A stretch of 64,000 nucleotides of DNA from Candidatus Synoicihabitans palmerolidicus (GTDB lineage: Bacteria; Verrucomicrobiota; Verrucomicrobiia; Opitutales; Opitutaceae). The translations under genes and the position numbers were made by a program. Where the stretch lies: positions 1,997,001 to 2,061,000 of the forward strand of contig JAGGDC010000001.1 of assembly GCA_020809425.1 (NCBI GenBank), given 5' to 3'. The notes under the pieces were generated by a model, which searched no databases, was not told the DNA's origin, and saw only the letters and a program-made list of their open reading frames with translations. How positions within the stretch are numbered: the first letter of the stretch is position 1; each line of letters opens with the position of its first letter. Positions 55,652 through 64,000 of the stretch are shown in pieces.

Positions 55652-56494
55652 ATGCAAACCCTCACCTCCGTCTCCGAGATGCAAACCCTGGGCCGCGACT
55701 GGCGCTTGGCCCGCCGCACTGTCGCCCTGGTGCCGACCATGGGAGCATTACATGAAGGCCATTTGGATCTGGTTCGACTTGCCGCTCAGCATTCGGAGAT
55801 CGTCGTCGTGTCGATTTTTGTGAATCCCACGCAATTTGGCCCCAACGAGGACTACGCCCGATACCCTCGCGATCTGGAGGGCGATATCGCCAAATGCGAA
55901 GCTGCCGGAGCCCACTTCGTATTCACTCCGACGAAAGATCAACTCTTCCCCGCGGACTATTCGACTTATATCATCGAGGAAGCCGTGGCCAAGCCCCTCG
56001 AAGGCATCTCCCGCCCCGCTCACTTTCGAGGCGTCACCACGGTGGTCGCCAAGTTGTTCAACATCGTGCAGCCCAATCTCGCGATCTTCGGTCAAAAAGA
56101 CGCCCAGCAAGTCGCCGTCATCCGCAAAATGGTCACGGACCTGCACCTGCCAGTGGAAATCGTGGCCGCCACCACCACCCGCGACACCGACGGACTCGCC
56201 CTCAGTTCTCGCAACGCCTACCTCTCCACGCTGCAACGCTCATCAGCGCTCGCCATTCCTCAAACCCTCCAAGTAATAAAAACCATGGTGGACAAAGGGG
56301 AGCGCCGCGCTGAACGCCTCAAGGCCGAGGCCACCCACCTCTTGGCTGACCGCCGCCAAATCCGCGTCATTTACGTCTCCGTAGTCGATCCCGCGACCAT
56401 GCAAACCCAACGCGAAATCACCCCGGGAAATTCTCTGATGGCCATAGCGGCTTGGGTCGAGGAAACGCGCCTAATCGACAACATTCTACTGTAG
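55652..56494 (+). CDS. panC: Pantothenate synthetase PanC
   Basis: This 280-residue ligase joins pantoate and beta-alanine. LVPTMGALHEGHLDLVRLA contains the HIGH-like motif, VSIFVNPTQFGPNEDYARYPR follows, then FRGVTTVVAKLFNIVQPNLAIFGQKDAQQ broken over two conserved blocks and RDTDGLALSSRNAYLS (KMSKS-like region). It is intact from ATG at 55652. panB and panD are not nearby. Confidence 0.95.
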   Translation: MQTLTSVSEMQTLGRDWRLARRTVALVPTMGALHEGHLDLVRLAAQHSEIVVVSIFVNPTQFGPNEDYARYPRDLEGDIAKCEAAGAHFVFTPTKDQLFPADYSTYIIEEAVAKPLEGISRPAHFRGVTTVVAKLFNIVQPNLAIFGQKDAQQVAVIRKMVTDLHLPVEIVAATTTRDTDGLALSSRNAYLSTLQRSSALAIPQTLQVIKTMVDKGERRAERLKAEATHLLADRRQIRVIYVSVVDPATMQTQREITPGNSLMAIAAWVEETRLIDNILL

Positions 56495-56623
56495 GACCAA
56501 ATTCTGCCTACTCCCTCAGTTTAAAGCAGTGCCTTAACCGCCTGAACTCCTAGGGTGGCGGATGATTCAGTTTTCCAACACGCTCCCCCCTCCCCCCTGT
56601 GAGCCAATCGACAGCACTCTCCA

Positions 56624-57117
56624 ATGAATCCGATCATTCGTCCAGTCACCTCCGACGATATCGCGGCGATCCACAGGATCTACGCCCATCACGTGCTTCA
56701 CGGCACCGGAACCTTTGATACCGTGAAACCATGCGCAGCAAGTTCAATCAAACTGCCGGAAGAGACTACCCCTTCTACGTGGCCAAGGTCGCAGGAGAAG
56801 TGGTGGGTTACGGCTACATAGGCCCCTTCCGCGAACGACGCGCCTACCAATTCACGGTCGAAGATTCGATCTATCTACATCCCGACAAAACCGGCCGCGG
56901 CCTCGGACGACTCTTGCTCAATAAACTCATCGGTGCGTCCACTCAACGTGGATTCAAGCAAATGATCGCCCTCATTGGCGACTCCTACAACCGCGTCTCC
57001 GTTCGACTCCACTCCACCAGCGGCTTTGTGCATACCGGCACCCTACAAAACGTCGGCCAAAAGGTTGATCGCTGGCTCGACGTCGTTGTCATACAACGCA
57101 GCCTCGACGACAAATAA
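56624..57117 (+). pseudogene. GNAT-family N-acetyltransferase (phosphinothricin acetyltransferase-like), frameshifted
   Basis: The N-terminal piece (IIRPVTSDDIAAIHRIYAHHVLHGTGTFDTV) and the rest (MRSKFNQTAGRDYPFYVAKVAGEVVGYGYIGPF, then GRGLGRLLLNKLI for acetyl-CoA binding, then GDSYNRVSVRLHSTSGF) belong to one GNAT protein of the phosphinothricin/methionine sulfoximine type. They lie in different frames. Codons for the usual PPSxEEM-like link between them are missing, so a small deletion near 56728 broke the gene. The second part keeps an open frame to the natural end. Confidence 0.8.
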
Positions 57118-57351
57118 TCACCCCAAACGCCGCTTTCGGAGCCCCCGTAAACTCGTCATACCACCCCAGTCCGTCACCTCCCCCCAGCACGACCCCATCG
57201 CTGAAAAAGCGCACCCGGTGACGCAGCACTTGCGACAACGCCAAGTGCCCCCCCCCTGCGCGACCACCTCTTGAAACGCCTCCTCTGAAATCCGAGCAGC
57301 ACCCGACCGAACCGAAGCGCCAGTCCCGAAAAGACACTCGCGATACGTAGC

Positions 57352-58025
57352 CTAAACAATCTTCCAGGCCCGTCCCACCAGAATTCTCGAAAGCCCCCTC
57401 CGCGCCACCAATCGACCCGCCACCGCCTCACCGTATCCACAAAACCGATAGTCGGCCGGATCCTCCACCCAACCGGCTCTCACCGCATTCAAATCGATAT
57501 AAGCAGCGATAGTGCGCAAAGGGTTTCTGCGACCCTCTACCAGAACGCTCTTAAACCGCTCGGCCCAAAGTGTACCAAAACGACCATGGGAACGCTTAAA
57601 CCACACTGAGAACCGCTGTTTGAGAAGCTTCATAAAAGCGGACACATCCCCCATCAGAGCTAACTGACGTTGCCGCCAGGCCATGGCCTCAGGCCCATTT
57701 GCCTTCAACTGGTCTTTAACCACCTCGATCCTCGCGGACTGATAACGAGTGGGTTTCGGGTAGAGCACCCCAAACCGATGAAGCAGATCGGCATCCACAA
57801 CCTCCCGCCGCTCAGGCACACGCACCAGCACATGGAAGTGATTGACCACGATCGTGTAGGTAATGATTTCGACCCCTCAATATTCGGCGATTTGCCACAT
57901 CTGTTTACGCAGAACCTCCTTCGCCAAGTCATCAAATAGGTGCTCCCCGTTTACGGTTCGTGAGATGCAGTGATTAAAACCGCATCCCCTTCCCCCGCAT
58001 CAATCTTAACCCGAGCCATCCTCAT
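57352..58025 (-). pseudogene. REP-associated tyrosine transposase-like protein (Y1_Tnp/RAYT), disrupted
   Basis: Across frames the sequence reads HCISRTVNGEHLFDDLAKEVLRKQMWQIAEY, a TGA where Cys is common, GVEIITYTIVVNHFHVLVRVPE (the HUH motif, here HFH), and then FMKLLKQRFSVWFKRSHGRFGTLWAERFKSVLV and YIDLNAVRAGWVEDPADYRFCGYGEA. These are RAYT/IS200-like single-strand transposase blocks. A missing base before NHCISR and the TGA near 57878 inactivate it. Such proteins act on short extragenic repeats, though no REP family is evident in this window. Confidence 0.78.
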
Positions 58026-58135
58026 CCCCCCCATCCCAACCTCAATCCCCAAAAATTCAACATATTTTAACCTGTCCCTTAAACTACCTCGGTCTAAGAT
58101 TGATTAACTCACGGTTACGCTTTCGTTTCAGCGAC

Positions 58136-59719
58136 GTGTCCAAATCCTTTGACGTTCTGGTTCTTGGCAGTGGTATCGCCGGGCTCAGCTTTGCGCTTAA
58201 AGCTGTCCAGCAAGGGCACACCGTCGCCATTCTCACCAAAAAAAACAAAGCCGACTCTAATACCAACTGGGCCCAAGGCGGCATTGCCGCCGTTACGAGC
58301 CCTGAGGACGACATCGAAAAGCATGTCCAAGATACACTCATTGCCGGCGATGGATTGTGCCGCGAAAAAATCGTGCGCGAAATTGTCGCAGACGGTCCGG
58401 CTCGCGTTCAGGAATTGGTCGACCTCGGCCTGAAGTTTGCCCGCGAGGCAAACAGCGAATACGACCTGGGGCGGGAGGGCGGTCACAGCGCACGCCGGAT
58501 TCTTCACGTTAAGGACATGACCGGAAAGGCCATCGAAGACGCTTTGCTCCGCGCCATTAGCCGCGAACCAAAGATCGCCCTCTACGAACACCTTTTCGGC
58601 ATCGACTTAATCACCATTGGCCAAGGCAAAAATCGACGCTTGCAGGGTCTCTACGCCCTCGAGGTGCACGATGGCCGCGTGATCACTTTTCGAGCCCCGG
58701 TGATCATGTTGTCCACTGGTGGCGCCGGCCGCGTTTACCAATTCTCCACCAATCCAGAAATCGCCACAGGCGACGGTATTGCCATGGCGTTTCGCGCGGG
58801 GGCCGAAATCCGCAACCTCGAATTCATCCAATTCCACCCGACCTCTCTCTTCACGCAAAACAATAAGCGTTTTCTCATAAGCGAAGCCGTCCGCGGAGAA
58901 GGCGCCGTGCTTCGAAATCTCGCAGGAGAAGCGTTTATGCCTCGCTACCACGCGCAAGCAGACCTCGCACCGCGAGATATCGTCGCGCGCGCCATTGACT
59001 CCGAAATGAAGGCAAGCGGTGCCCCCCACGTATGGCTCGACATCACGCATCGCAACGCAACTTACCTAAGGAAGCGTTTCCCCAAAATCTATCGCACCTG
59101 CAAGGAACTCGGATTCGACCTCGCCAAAGACTTACTGCCTGTCGTCCCCGCAGCACACTACACCTGCGGCGGCGTTGCCACCAATCTCTCCGGCGAAACC
59201 GATTTGCGGGGCCTCTACGCTTGCGGTGAGGTCGCCTGCACCGGTCTCCATGGGGCAAACCGTCTCGCGAGCAACTCCCTCCTCGAAGCGGTCGTGATTG
59301 CCCACCGCGCCGCCAACTCCGTAACCCGTTATATTGCCAAACATCGCAATCTAGCCTCGAAACCCATTCCGGAATGGATCGACCTCGGAGGAACAGATGA
59401 AGACGAACGCGTCGTAATCAGTCACAATTGGGACGAGCTACGTCGCACCATGTGGGACTACGTTGGCATAATGCGCACGACCAAGCGCCTTGAGCGCGCA
59501 CGCACGCGCATTGCCAACCTCGAACGTGAAATCCACGATTACTACAGGAACTTCTCCGTCGATCCAGAGCTCCTCGAATTGCGCAACATGGCCACCGTCG
59601 CCCGCCTAGTTATTTCCTGCGCCTTGCAACGCACCGAGAGTCGAGGGATCCACGCCATCACTGATTTTCCCAAAACCCGCAAACGAGCAACCGACTCCAG
59701 AGTCCGATCCTCACCATGA
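58136..59719 (+). CDS. nadB: L-aspartate oxidase NadB
   Basis: This flavoprotein of about 527 residues oxidises L-aspartate to iminoaspartate for NAD synthesis. FDVLVLGSGIAGLSFAL is the FAD dinucleotide fold, SNTNWAQGGIAAV the signature near His/Ser contacts, then GREGGHSARRILH, STGGAGRVYQFSTNP, EFIQFHPTSL, VPAAHYTCGG and GLYACGEVACTGLHGANRLASNSLLEAVV. The C-terminal helical domain ends at ESRGIHAITDFP. GTG at 58136 is preferred; TTG at 58100 adds 12 residues. It overlaps recD2 by 4 bp. nadA and nadC are not in the window. Confidence 0.94.
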   Translation: MSKSFDVLVLGSGIAGLSFALKAVQQGHTVAILTKKNKADSNTNWAQGGIAAVTSPEDDIEKHVQDTLIAGDGLCREKIVREIVADGPARVQELVDLGLKFAREANSEYDLGREGGHSARRILHVKDMTGKAIEDALLRAISREPKIALYEHLFGIDLITIGQGKNRRLQGLYALEVHDGRVITFRAPVIMLSTGGAGRVYQFSTNPEIATGDGIAMAFRAGAEIRNLEFIQFHPTSLFTQNNKRFLISEAVRGEGAVLRNLAGEAFMPRYHAQADLAPRDIVARAIDSEMKASGAPHVWLDITHRNATYLRKRFPKIYRTCKELGFDLAKDLLPVVPAAHYTCGGVATNLSGETDLRGLYACGEVACTGLHGANRLASNSLLEAVVIAHRAANSVTRYIAKHRNLASKPIPEWIDLGGTDEDERVVISHNWDELRRTMWDYVGIMRTTKRLERARTRIANLEREIHDYYRNFSVDPELLELRNMATVARLVISCALQRTESRGIHAITDFPKTRKRATDSRVRSSP

Positions 59720-61917
59720 GCTCCGAATCCCTCACTGGCGTGCTGGAGCGCATAATTTTCTCCAACGAAGAAAATCATTACACCATCGCGGATTTTCGCG
59801 CGGGCGACGGCGCGGAAAAAACCCCCATCGTCGGCACTTTGCCCGGTGTGCAATGCGGCGAAACACTGCACCTCGAAGGCGAATGGACCCGCCACAGTCA
59901 ACACGGCACGCAGTTCAAGATTTCCTCCTTCCGCTCCACGCTACCCTCCACCGTGTATGGGATTCGCAAGTACCTCGGCAGCGGTCTCGTCCCCGGCATC
60001 GGCAAAGTCTACGCCAACAAGATCGTCGACGCATTCGGAACCGACACCTTCCGCGTGCTCTCCGAGGAAAGCGCCCGCCTCCGCACTGTCCCCGGCATCG
60101 GTAAAAAGCGCGCCACCGGGATCAAGTCAGCCTGGGACGAACAACGCGCCTTCCGCGACCTCTATATATTTCTCCAAACCTACGGTGTTACCACGTCCCA
60201 ATGCGTAAAGCTCAACAAAGCCTTCGGAGCCGACGCTCAACGTATCCTGCAAACCGAACCCTATCGCGCCGCTCGCGAGATCGACGGCATCGGCTTCAAG
60301 ACCGCCGATCGCATCGCCATTAATCTTGGTTTCGCCAATGACGCGCCCCCGCGTCTCGACGCCGGTCTCATCTACGCCCTGGAGACCCTGCAAGAGGAAG
60401 GTCATACCGCCCTGCGCGAAGTCGACCTCATCGCCCACGCGACCGAAATGCTTGAAACGTCCAGGGATCGCCTCGAAGCCCGCGTCACCGCCCTGCTGGA
60501 AGCTTTTGCACTCGTGCGACACTGGCCCGCGCAGGAGGCCGACCCACTTTCCGGCTCCGGCTTCATCCAGCTTCCCATTTTACACCGCGCCGAAGAAAAA
60601 ATAGCCCGCGTCGTGCAACGCCTCGAGGCCGTGCCGTCCGGTCTACCTCCCATCAAAATCGACGCCGCCATCGTCTGGGCTCAACCAAAAGCCTCCATCG
60701 AATTCGCCGTCAAACAAGCCGAGGCCGTGCGCACCGCCCTCGCTCACAAAATAAGCATCCTCACCGGAGGCCCGGGCACCGGTAAAACCACCATCCTCCG
60801 CGCCCTCGTCGACATCCTCCGTGCGAAAAAAGTCCGGCTTCACCTGGCCGCACCCACCGGGCGCGCCGCGCAGCGCTTGGCCGAAACCACCGGAGGTTTC
60901 GCCTCCACCATTCACAGACTTCTCAAATTCGACCCCTCCAAGGGTCACTTTATGACCAACGAAGATCACCCTCTTTCCACTGACTTTCTAGTGGTCGACG
61001 AGGCATCTATGCTCGATACAAGACTCGCCTCAGCCCTTCTCCAAGCGGTCCCGTCCTCCGCCCACCTTTTGCTGGTGGGTGACATCGATCAACTTCCTTC
61101 CGTGGGAGCCGGCAACGTGCTCCAGGACTTGATTGCGACCCAACTCGTTGCCGTCACGCGTCTCGATGTCATCCACCGTCAAAAGGGACAAAGCGGTATC
61201 GTGACCACCGCCCATGCCATCAACGACGGCAACCCCACCCTTCCGCTCACGCAATCCGAACTCGACGGCTTGCAGGCCTGGAGTGATCTCAGCTTCATCC
61301 CCGCCACTGATCAACAGGACTGTGTCAACAAGGTCCTGCGTCTCTGCCGCGAAACGCTTCCCCGCCTGCATCCGTGGCTCAACCCTAGCCGGGATATTCA
61401 GGTGCTTGCCCCCATGCACCGAGGCACCGCTGGCGTCGGCAACCTCAACGCGTCCCTCCAGGAGGCTCTCAATCCGGGGCGCCAAGGCATTAAATTCGCT
61501 GCCGGCGAATTTCGACCCGGCGACAAGATCATCCAGTTGCGCAACAACTACGACAAGAACCTGTTCAACGGCGACATTGGCGTGATCGTGTCCACTGACG
61601 GCATCAACGGCACGCTTACCGCCCGATTCGATACCGAAGAACACACGTTTGAACGCGCCGAGTTCGGCGACCTTGGCCTCGCCTACGCCATCAGCATCCA
61701 CAAATCCCAAGGATCCGAGTATCCCGTAGTGGTAATTCCCCTACTAAAGGCCCACTTCATGATGCTTCAGCGAAATCTTCTCTACACCGCCATCACTCGC
61801 GGAAAGAAAAAGGTCTACCTTGTCGGTGAACCCGCCGCCTACGGCATGGCCGTGCGCAATCACGAGGCCAAGGTGCGCTCCACCCACCTGAAGCAAAAAA
61901 TTGCCGCTCTCGCCTAG
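59716..61917 (+). CDS. recD2: ATP-dependent RecD2-type DNA helicase
   Basis: This 733-residue superfamily 1B 5'-3' helicase belongs to the RecBCD-independent RecD2 type. The N-terminal OB-like region is followed by tandem helix-hairpin-helix segments (GLVPGIGKVYANKI, VPGIGKKRATGI, IDGIGFKTADRIAI). ILTGGPGTGKTTILRAL (about residue 350) is Walker A, VVDEASMLD Walker B, LVGDIDQLPSVGAGNVLQD motif III, and AYAISIHKSQGSEYPVVVIP motif V/VI. The start overlaps the nadB stop (ATGA). It is intact, in contrast to recJ in the same window. Confidence 0.94.
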   Translation: MSSESLTGVLERIIFSNEENHYTIADFRAGDGAEKTPIVGTLPGVQCGETLHLEGEWTRHSQHGTQFKISSFRSTLPSTVYGIRKYLGSGLVPGIGKVYANKIVDAFGTDTFRVLSEESARLRTVPGIGKKRATGIKSAWDEQRAFRDLYIFLQTYGVTTSQCVKLNKAFGADAQRILQTEPYRAAREIDGIGFKTADRIAINLGFANDAPPRLDAGLIYALETLQEEGHTALREVDLIAHATEMLETSRDRLEARVTALLEAFALVRHWPAQEADPLSGSGFIQLPILHRAEEKIARVVQRLEAVPSGLPPIKIDAAIVWAQPKASIEFAVKQAEAVRTALAHKISILTGGPGTGKTTILRALVDILRAKKVRLHLAAPTGRAAQRLAETTGGFASTIHRLLKFDPSKGHFMTNEDHPLSTDFLVVDEASMLDTRLASALLQAVPSSAHLLLVGDIDQLPSVGAGNVLQDLIATQLVAVTRLDVIHRQKGQSGIVTTAHAINDGNPTLPLTQSELDGLQAWSDLSFIPATDQQDCVNKVLRLCRETLPRLHPWLNPSRDIQVLAPMHRGTAGVGNLNASLQEALNPGRQGIKFAAGEFRPGDKIIQLRNNYDKNLFNGDIGVIVSTDGINGTLTARFDTEEHTFERAEFGDLGLAYAISIHKSQGSEYPVVVIPLLKAHFMMLQRNLLYTAITRGKKKVYLVGEPAAYGMAVRNHEAKVRSTHLKQKIAALA

Positions 61918-62005
61918 CCGAAGACGCGGCTGGAATCTTCTGCAGTAGGCGCGCTCCACTCGCGCAATTCGGCCCGCATAATTTTCATACCACCGTGCTT
62001 TCCCC

Positions 62006-62263
62006 TCACCTTGCGCGATGCTCAGTCTCAGCTTTCCATGACTGGATCGAAGCCATATCCTTCCAATAGCTCACGGTTATTCCCACGCCACTGTCACCCC
62101 TTGCGGTTTCGATACCCAGATACCCCGACTGGCCACGGGCCAACTCCACCATGCGCTCGGCCATCTTATCACAACCCTCTGTATCGACACTTAATTTTGA
62201 CGTAAAAATCACCGCATAATACGGCGGTTCCGGGGTGGAAGAAATTACTGAGGATGCATTCAT
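62006..62263 (-). pseudogene. Antibiotic biosynthesis monooxygenase (ABM) domain protein, frameshifted
   Basis: The sequence YYAVIFTSKLSVDTEGCDKMAERMVELARGQSGYLGIETARG followed by ITVSYWKDMASIQSWKAETEHR is an ABM-family ferredoxin-like fold of about 100 residues. After EHRA the frame runs into a stop. In the next frame the expected end is readable (GKARWYENYAGRIARVERAY), so one base has been lost or gained near 62018. These small proteins bind or oxidise small aromatic compounds, or serve as stress-related oxygenases; the role here is unknown. Confidence 0.75.
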
Positions 62264-62303
62264 GACAGACTCCGTACGAGGACTAATGACGTATTGGCTC
62301 CCG

Positions 62304-62992
62304 CTAAAAATCATAATCCACCATCCGCTCAGTGGCATCAATCCCATGGTTCCGCAAGTCAGCCATCAACCGCTTCAATTCCGCGAACGGTCTCCCATCA
62401 GGACCACACACGGGGTAAATCCGTACTTCTTCCCGCGCCACCCGCATATCAGTTTACGACACGCCTCAAAATGGAATGAATAGTCATGATTAGCTGGATA
62501 CAAATATAAGAGATGGGCACATAGCACCACATCGAAATTGCGATCCAGGAAGGGCAACTGAGGCAATCCTGCGCCAAAGTATCGCCCTTGCGCGTAATGA
62601 GATTCGTAATCCGTCACGAACCGCCTGGCCGCCGCCCGTCGATTCCTCTCTGCCTCGTCGATCGACTTGAACCGAAATCGCCCCGAGTTCTCCGTCGCCC
62701 GCATTCGATCAAACATGTGACCATAATCGAGTTTCACATGAGCCGCCAACGCTTCGGCCGACTTTCCATAGAGCGGATCCACCGCCACCACATCAATCCC
62801 TGCCCGGCACGCTTCCGCTGTAAAAGAGGATGGACCCACCGCAACATCCAGCACCGATCGGTCCCGTAGGTCCCCCATCGAAAGGTTAAAAAATTGAAGA
62901 TACTCCGACATTGAACGCCCCCAAAATGCAATGGAGGGCAGTTCAAAAACAGGTGCTTGCACGGATGAAGATGAAAGTACAACAGAGGACAT
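62304..62992 (-). pseudogene. Class I SAM-dependent methyltransferase, frameshifted near the C-terminus
   Basis: The protein starts MSSVVLSSSSVQAP. It has SVLDVAVGPSSFTAEACRAGIDVVAVDP (SAM-binding loop and the acidic residue after strand 2) and LDRNFDVVLCAHLLYLYPANHDYSFHFEACRKL (motif around strand 4). A two-base insertion near 62440 (ATAT for AT) sends translation out of frame to a stop at 62375. The natural end is readable in another frame (EVRIYPVCGPDGRPFAELKRL) to a stop at 62304. The substrate is unknown. It may still make a nearly full-length, altered protein. Confidence 0.72.
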
Positions 62993-63025
62993 GATCAAAA
63001 CGGAATCGAGGGTGAAATACGGATA

Positions 63026-63060
63026 CGAAAAAGCCCGACTCGGAATTCGAAGTCGGGCTT
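63026..63060 (-). terminator. Strong rho-independent terminator, minus strand
   Basis: AAGCCCGACT pairs perfectly with AGTCGGGCTT (10 bp) around a 10-base loop. On the minus strand it ends in a T5 run. It should end a transcript coming from the region above 63.1 kb, upstream of the methyltransferase remnant. Confidence 0.88.
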
Positions 63061-63344
63061 GGTGAAGATTTAGGTGGGGGCTCAAAAGGGCCCGCGGAGA
63101 TCAGTTCGACCTCACCATCGCCAAGCCGTACTACGCCACCACTCAATCGCGAGCTGGCCGAACCGATGGAAATCGGCGGCGATCTTCGCATCAGAATTGG
63201 AGGCCACGTTCATTGCCCGGTTCATGCCGGTGCGACCTCTGCGCATCAAGTAAAAAATGCACCGGCGCCGCGGCCTAATCCCCGCGACGCCGGCCAGATT
63301 CGATGACCCGCCACAATGGGCCACCGAAATTCTATTCCCAGCGC
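63061..63344 (-). other. Unassigned region ahead of a strong terminator; possible small gene or small RNA
   Basis: No known gene is recognised. An ORF of 70 codons (63112-63324, minus strand) is open and basic (GIRPRRRCIFYLMRRGRTGMNRAMN), ends 50 bp before the terminator and lies just downstream of the coiled-coil gene, so it may be a small protein gene or the tail of that transcript. tRNA, 5S, SRP and 6S RNA features were not evident by eye. Confidence 0.35.
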
Positions 63345-64000
63345 TCAGCCTCCAGTGGTAACGCGTGGTTTCTCGACCCGACGCAAAAATCCCCGTAATC
63401 GTCCACGCTGCGTAACCGGGTCATTCGTGTCGCCGGTCGGTTCTCTTTTGACCAACACCGTCGCCGAGGGCGGCGGCGGCGCTCTTCGCACGCGATCGAC
63501 CTCCAACCACCGTTCATTCAATTCTCGCAACCCCATTTTGCGTTCGCGAATCTGCCGATTCAAATTGGTCAACACCTTACGCTCCTCTCGGAGCTGGGCC
63601 CGCTCCGACTCCAACACCGCGCGACCTCGCTCCAATTCAGCCCAACTGCGCTGCAACATTTCCATCGATAAAGGAAAGGGTGGCGTGGTGACACTGGACG
63701 CCGTTTCGTATTCTCGCAAATGCGCCTCCCTGGTCTTTATCTCGACCAACGAATTCTCCCAAAGTTTCTGCTCCTCCGCCAACTGCTCCCGCGCTCGTTC
63801 AACTTTTGCCGCCGACTGTGCCACGACTTTTCGTTCCACTGCCAGCGCGTCCCGCTCATCCATCGCAATCTGGGCCGCGACTACCATTTCTCGCTCCAAC
63901 TTCAGTTCGTGTTGCACCTGCAAACACTGTTTTCTCAAATCCATTTTCGCCCTGTCCACCACCACGTCGTCCAAGACAGTCGCATACGCCCTCTGACTCG
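63345..64000 (-). CDS. Coiled-coil protein of unknown function (partial at window edge)
   Basis: The frame is open to the window edge, so the N-terminus lies outside. The visible 218 residues are almost entirely charged heptad-like helix (VQHELKLEREMVVAAQIAMDERDALAVERKV, then LERGRAVLESERAQLREERKVL). A short basic, proline-containing tail ends in RLRGFLRRVEKPRV. There is no membrane helix or catalytic motif. Composition suggests a structural or scaffold protein, but nothing in the neighbourhood indicates the process. Confidence 0.6.
   Translation of the reverse strand, partial: SQRAYATVLDDVVVDRAKMDLRKQCLQVQHELKLEREMVVAAQIAMDERDALAVERKVVAQSAAKVERAREQLAEEQKLWENSLVEIKTREAHLREYETASSVTTPPFPLSMEMLQRSWAELERGRAVLESERAQLREERKVLTNLNRQIRERKMGLRELNERWLEVDRVRRAPPPPSATVLVKREPTGDTNDPVTQRGRLRGFLRRVEKPRVTTGG

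Noticed and set aside
1..64000. tRNA, rRNA, tmRNA, 6S or riboswitch genes
   Set aside because: I looked for conserved tRNA T-arm, rRNA and leader motifs by eye and saw none convincing; a covariance-model scan would be needed to exclude short RNAs.

Overview
The window looks like a chromosome segment of a diderm Verrucomicrobiota bacterium, most likely near Opitutaceae. The reasons are a complete dcw (division and cell wall) cluster with a MurC-MurB fusion, lipid A genes with an LpxC-FabZ fusion, the LL-diaminopimelate aminotransferase route (dapL) matched by a MurE that carries the meso-DAP motif DNPR, a fused SecDF, and an EF-P with a TPGN loop tip. The lineage is inferred from gene content; there is no rRNA in the window to confirm it.

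Layout. 0-0.9 kb: the 3' end of an insertion sequence that truncates a LOG-family gene. 0.9-8.7 kb: gluQRS, a decayed recJ, secDF-yajC and a divergent arginine decarboxylase gene, with 24 copies of a 7-bp repeat between the last two. 8.9-11.9 kb: two adjacent, decayed insertion sequences (a DUF4338-ISAs1 type and an IS3 type). 12-18.8 kb: a GH13 glucan-debranching type enzyme, mnmA, a broken LysE exporter and a broken PilB/GspE-type ATPase with a broken partner gene. 18.8-39.7 kb: a tightly packed minus-strand block, in transcription order mraZ, small ORF, rsmH, ftsL-like, ftsI, murE, murF, mraY, murD, LysM lipoprotein, ftsW, murG, murC-murB, ddl, ftsQ, ftsA, ftsZ, obgE. Many of its genes overlap by 4 bp (ATGA). 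Three TGGG boxes at 10-bp spacing precede mraZ. 39.9-48 kb: a DUF971 protein, a PP2C phosphatase gene split by IS30 and IS630 remnants, hisI, lpxA, lpxC-fabZ, efp and a pyrimidine-nucleoside phosphorylase. 48.4-54 kb: argS with an IS abutting its stop codon, chimeric IS debris, a gene fragment and a broken sialate O-acetylesterase. 54-64 kb: dapL, panC, a broken GNAT, a broken RAYT-like transposase, nadB-recD2, broken monooxygenase and methyltransferase genes, and a partial coiled-coil protein.

The clearest overall pattern is selective decay. Every transposase and at least eleven accessory genes carry frameshifts, nonsense codons, truncations or insertions. Roughly 40 kb of core genes (envelope synthesis, division, translation, secretion, NAD and pantothenate synthesis) read cleanly. 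This points to recent relaxed selection with IS proliferation, as in host-associated bacteria at an early stage of genome reduction, more than to random sequencing error. I found no rRNA, tRNA or CRISPR array.
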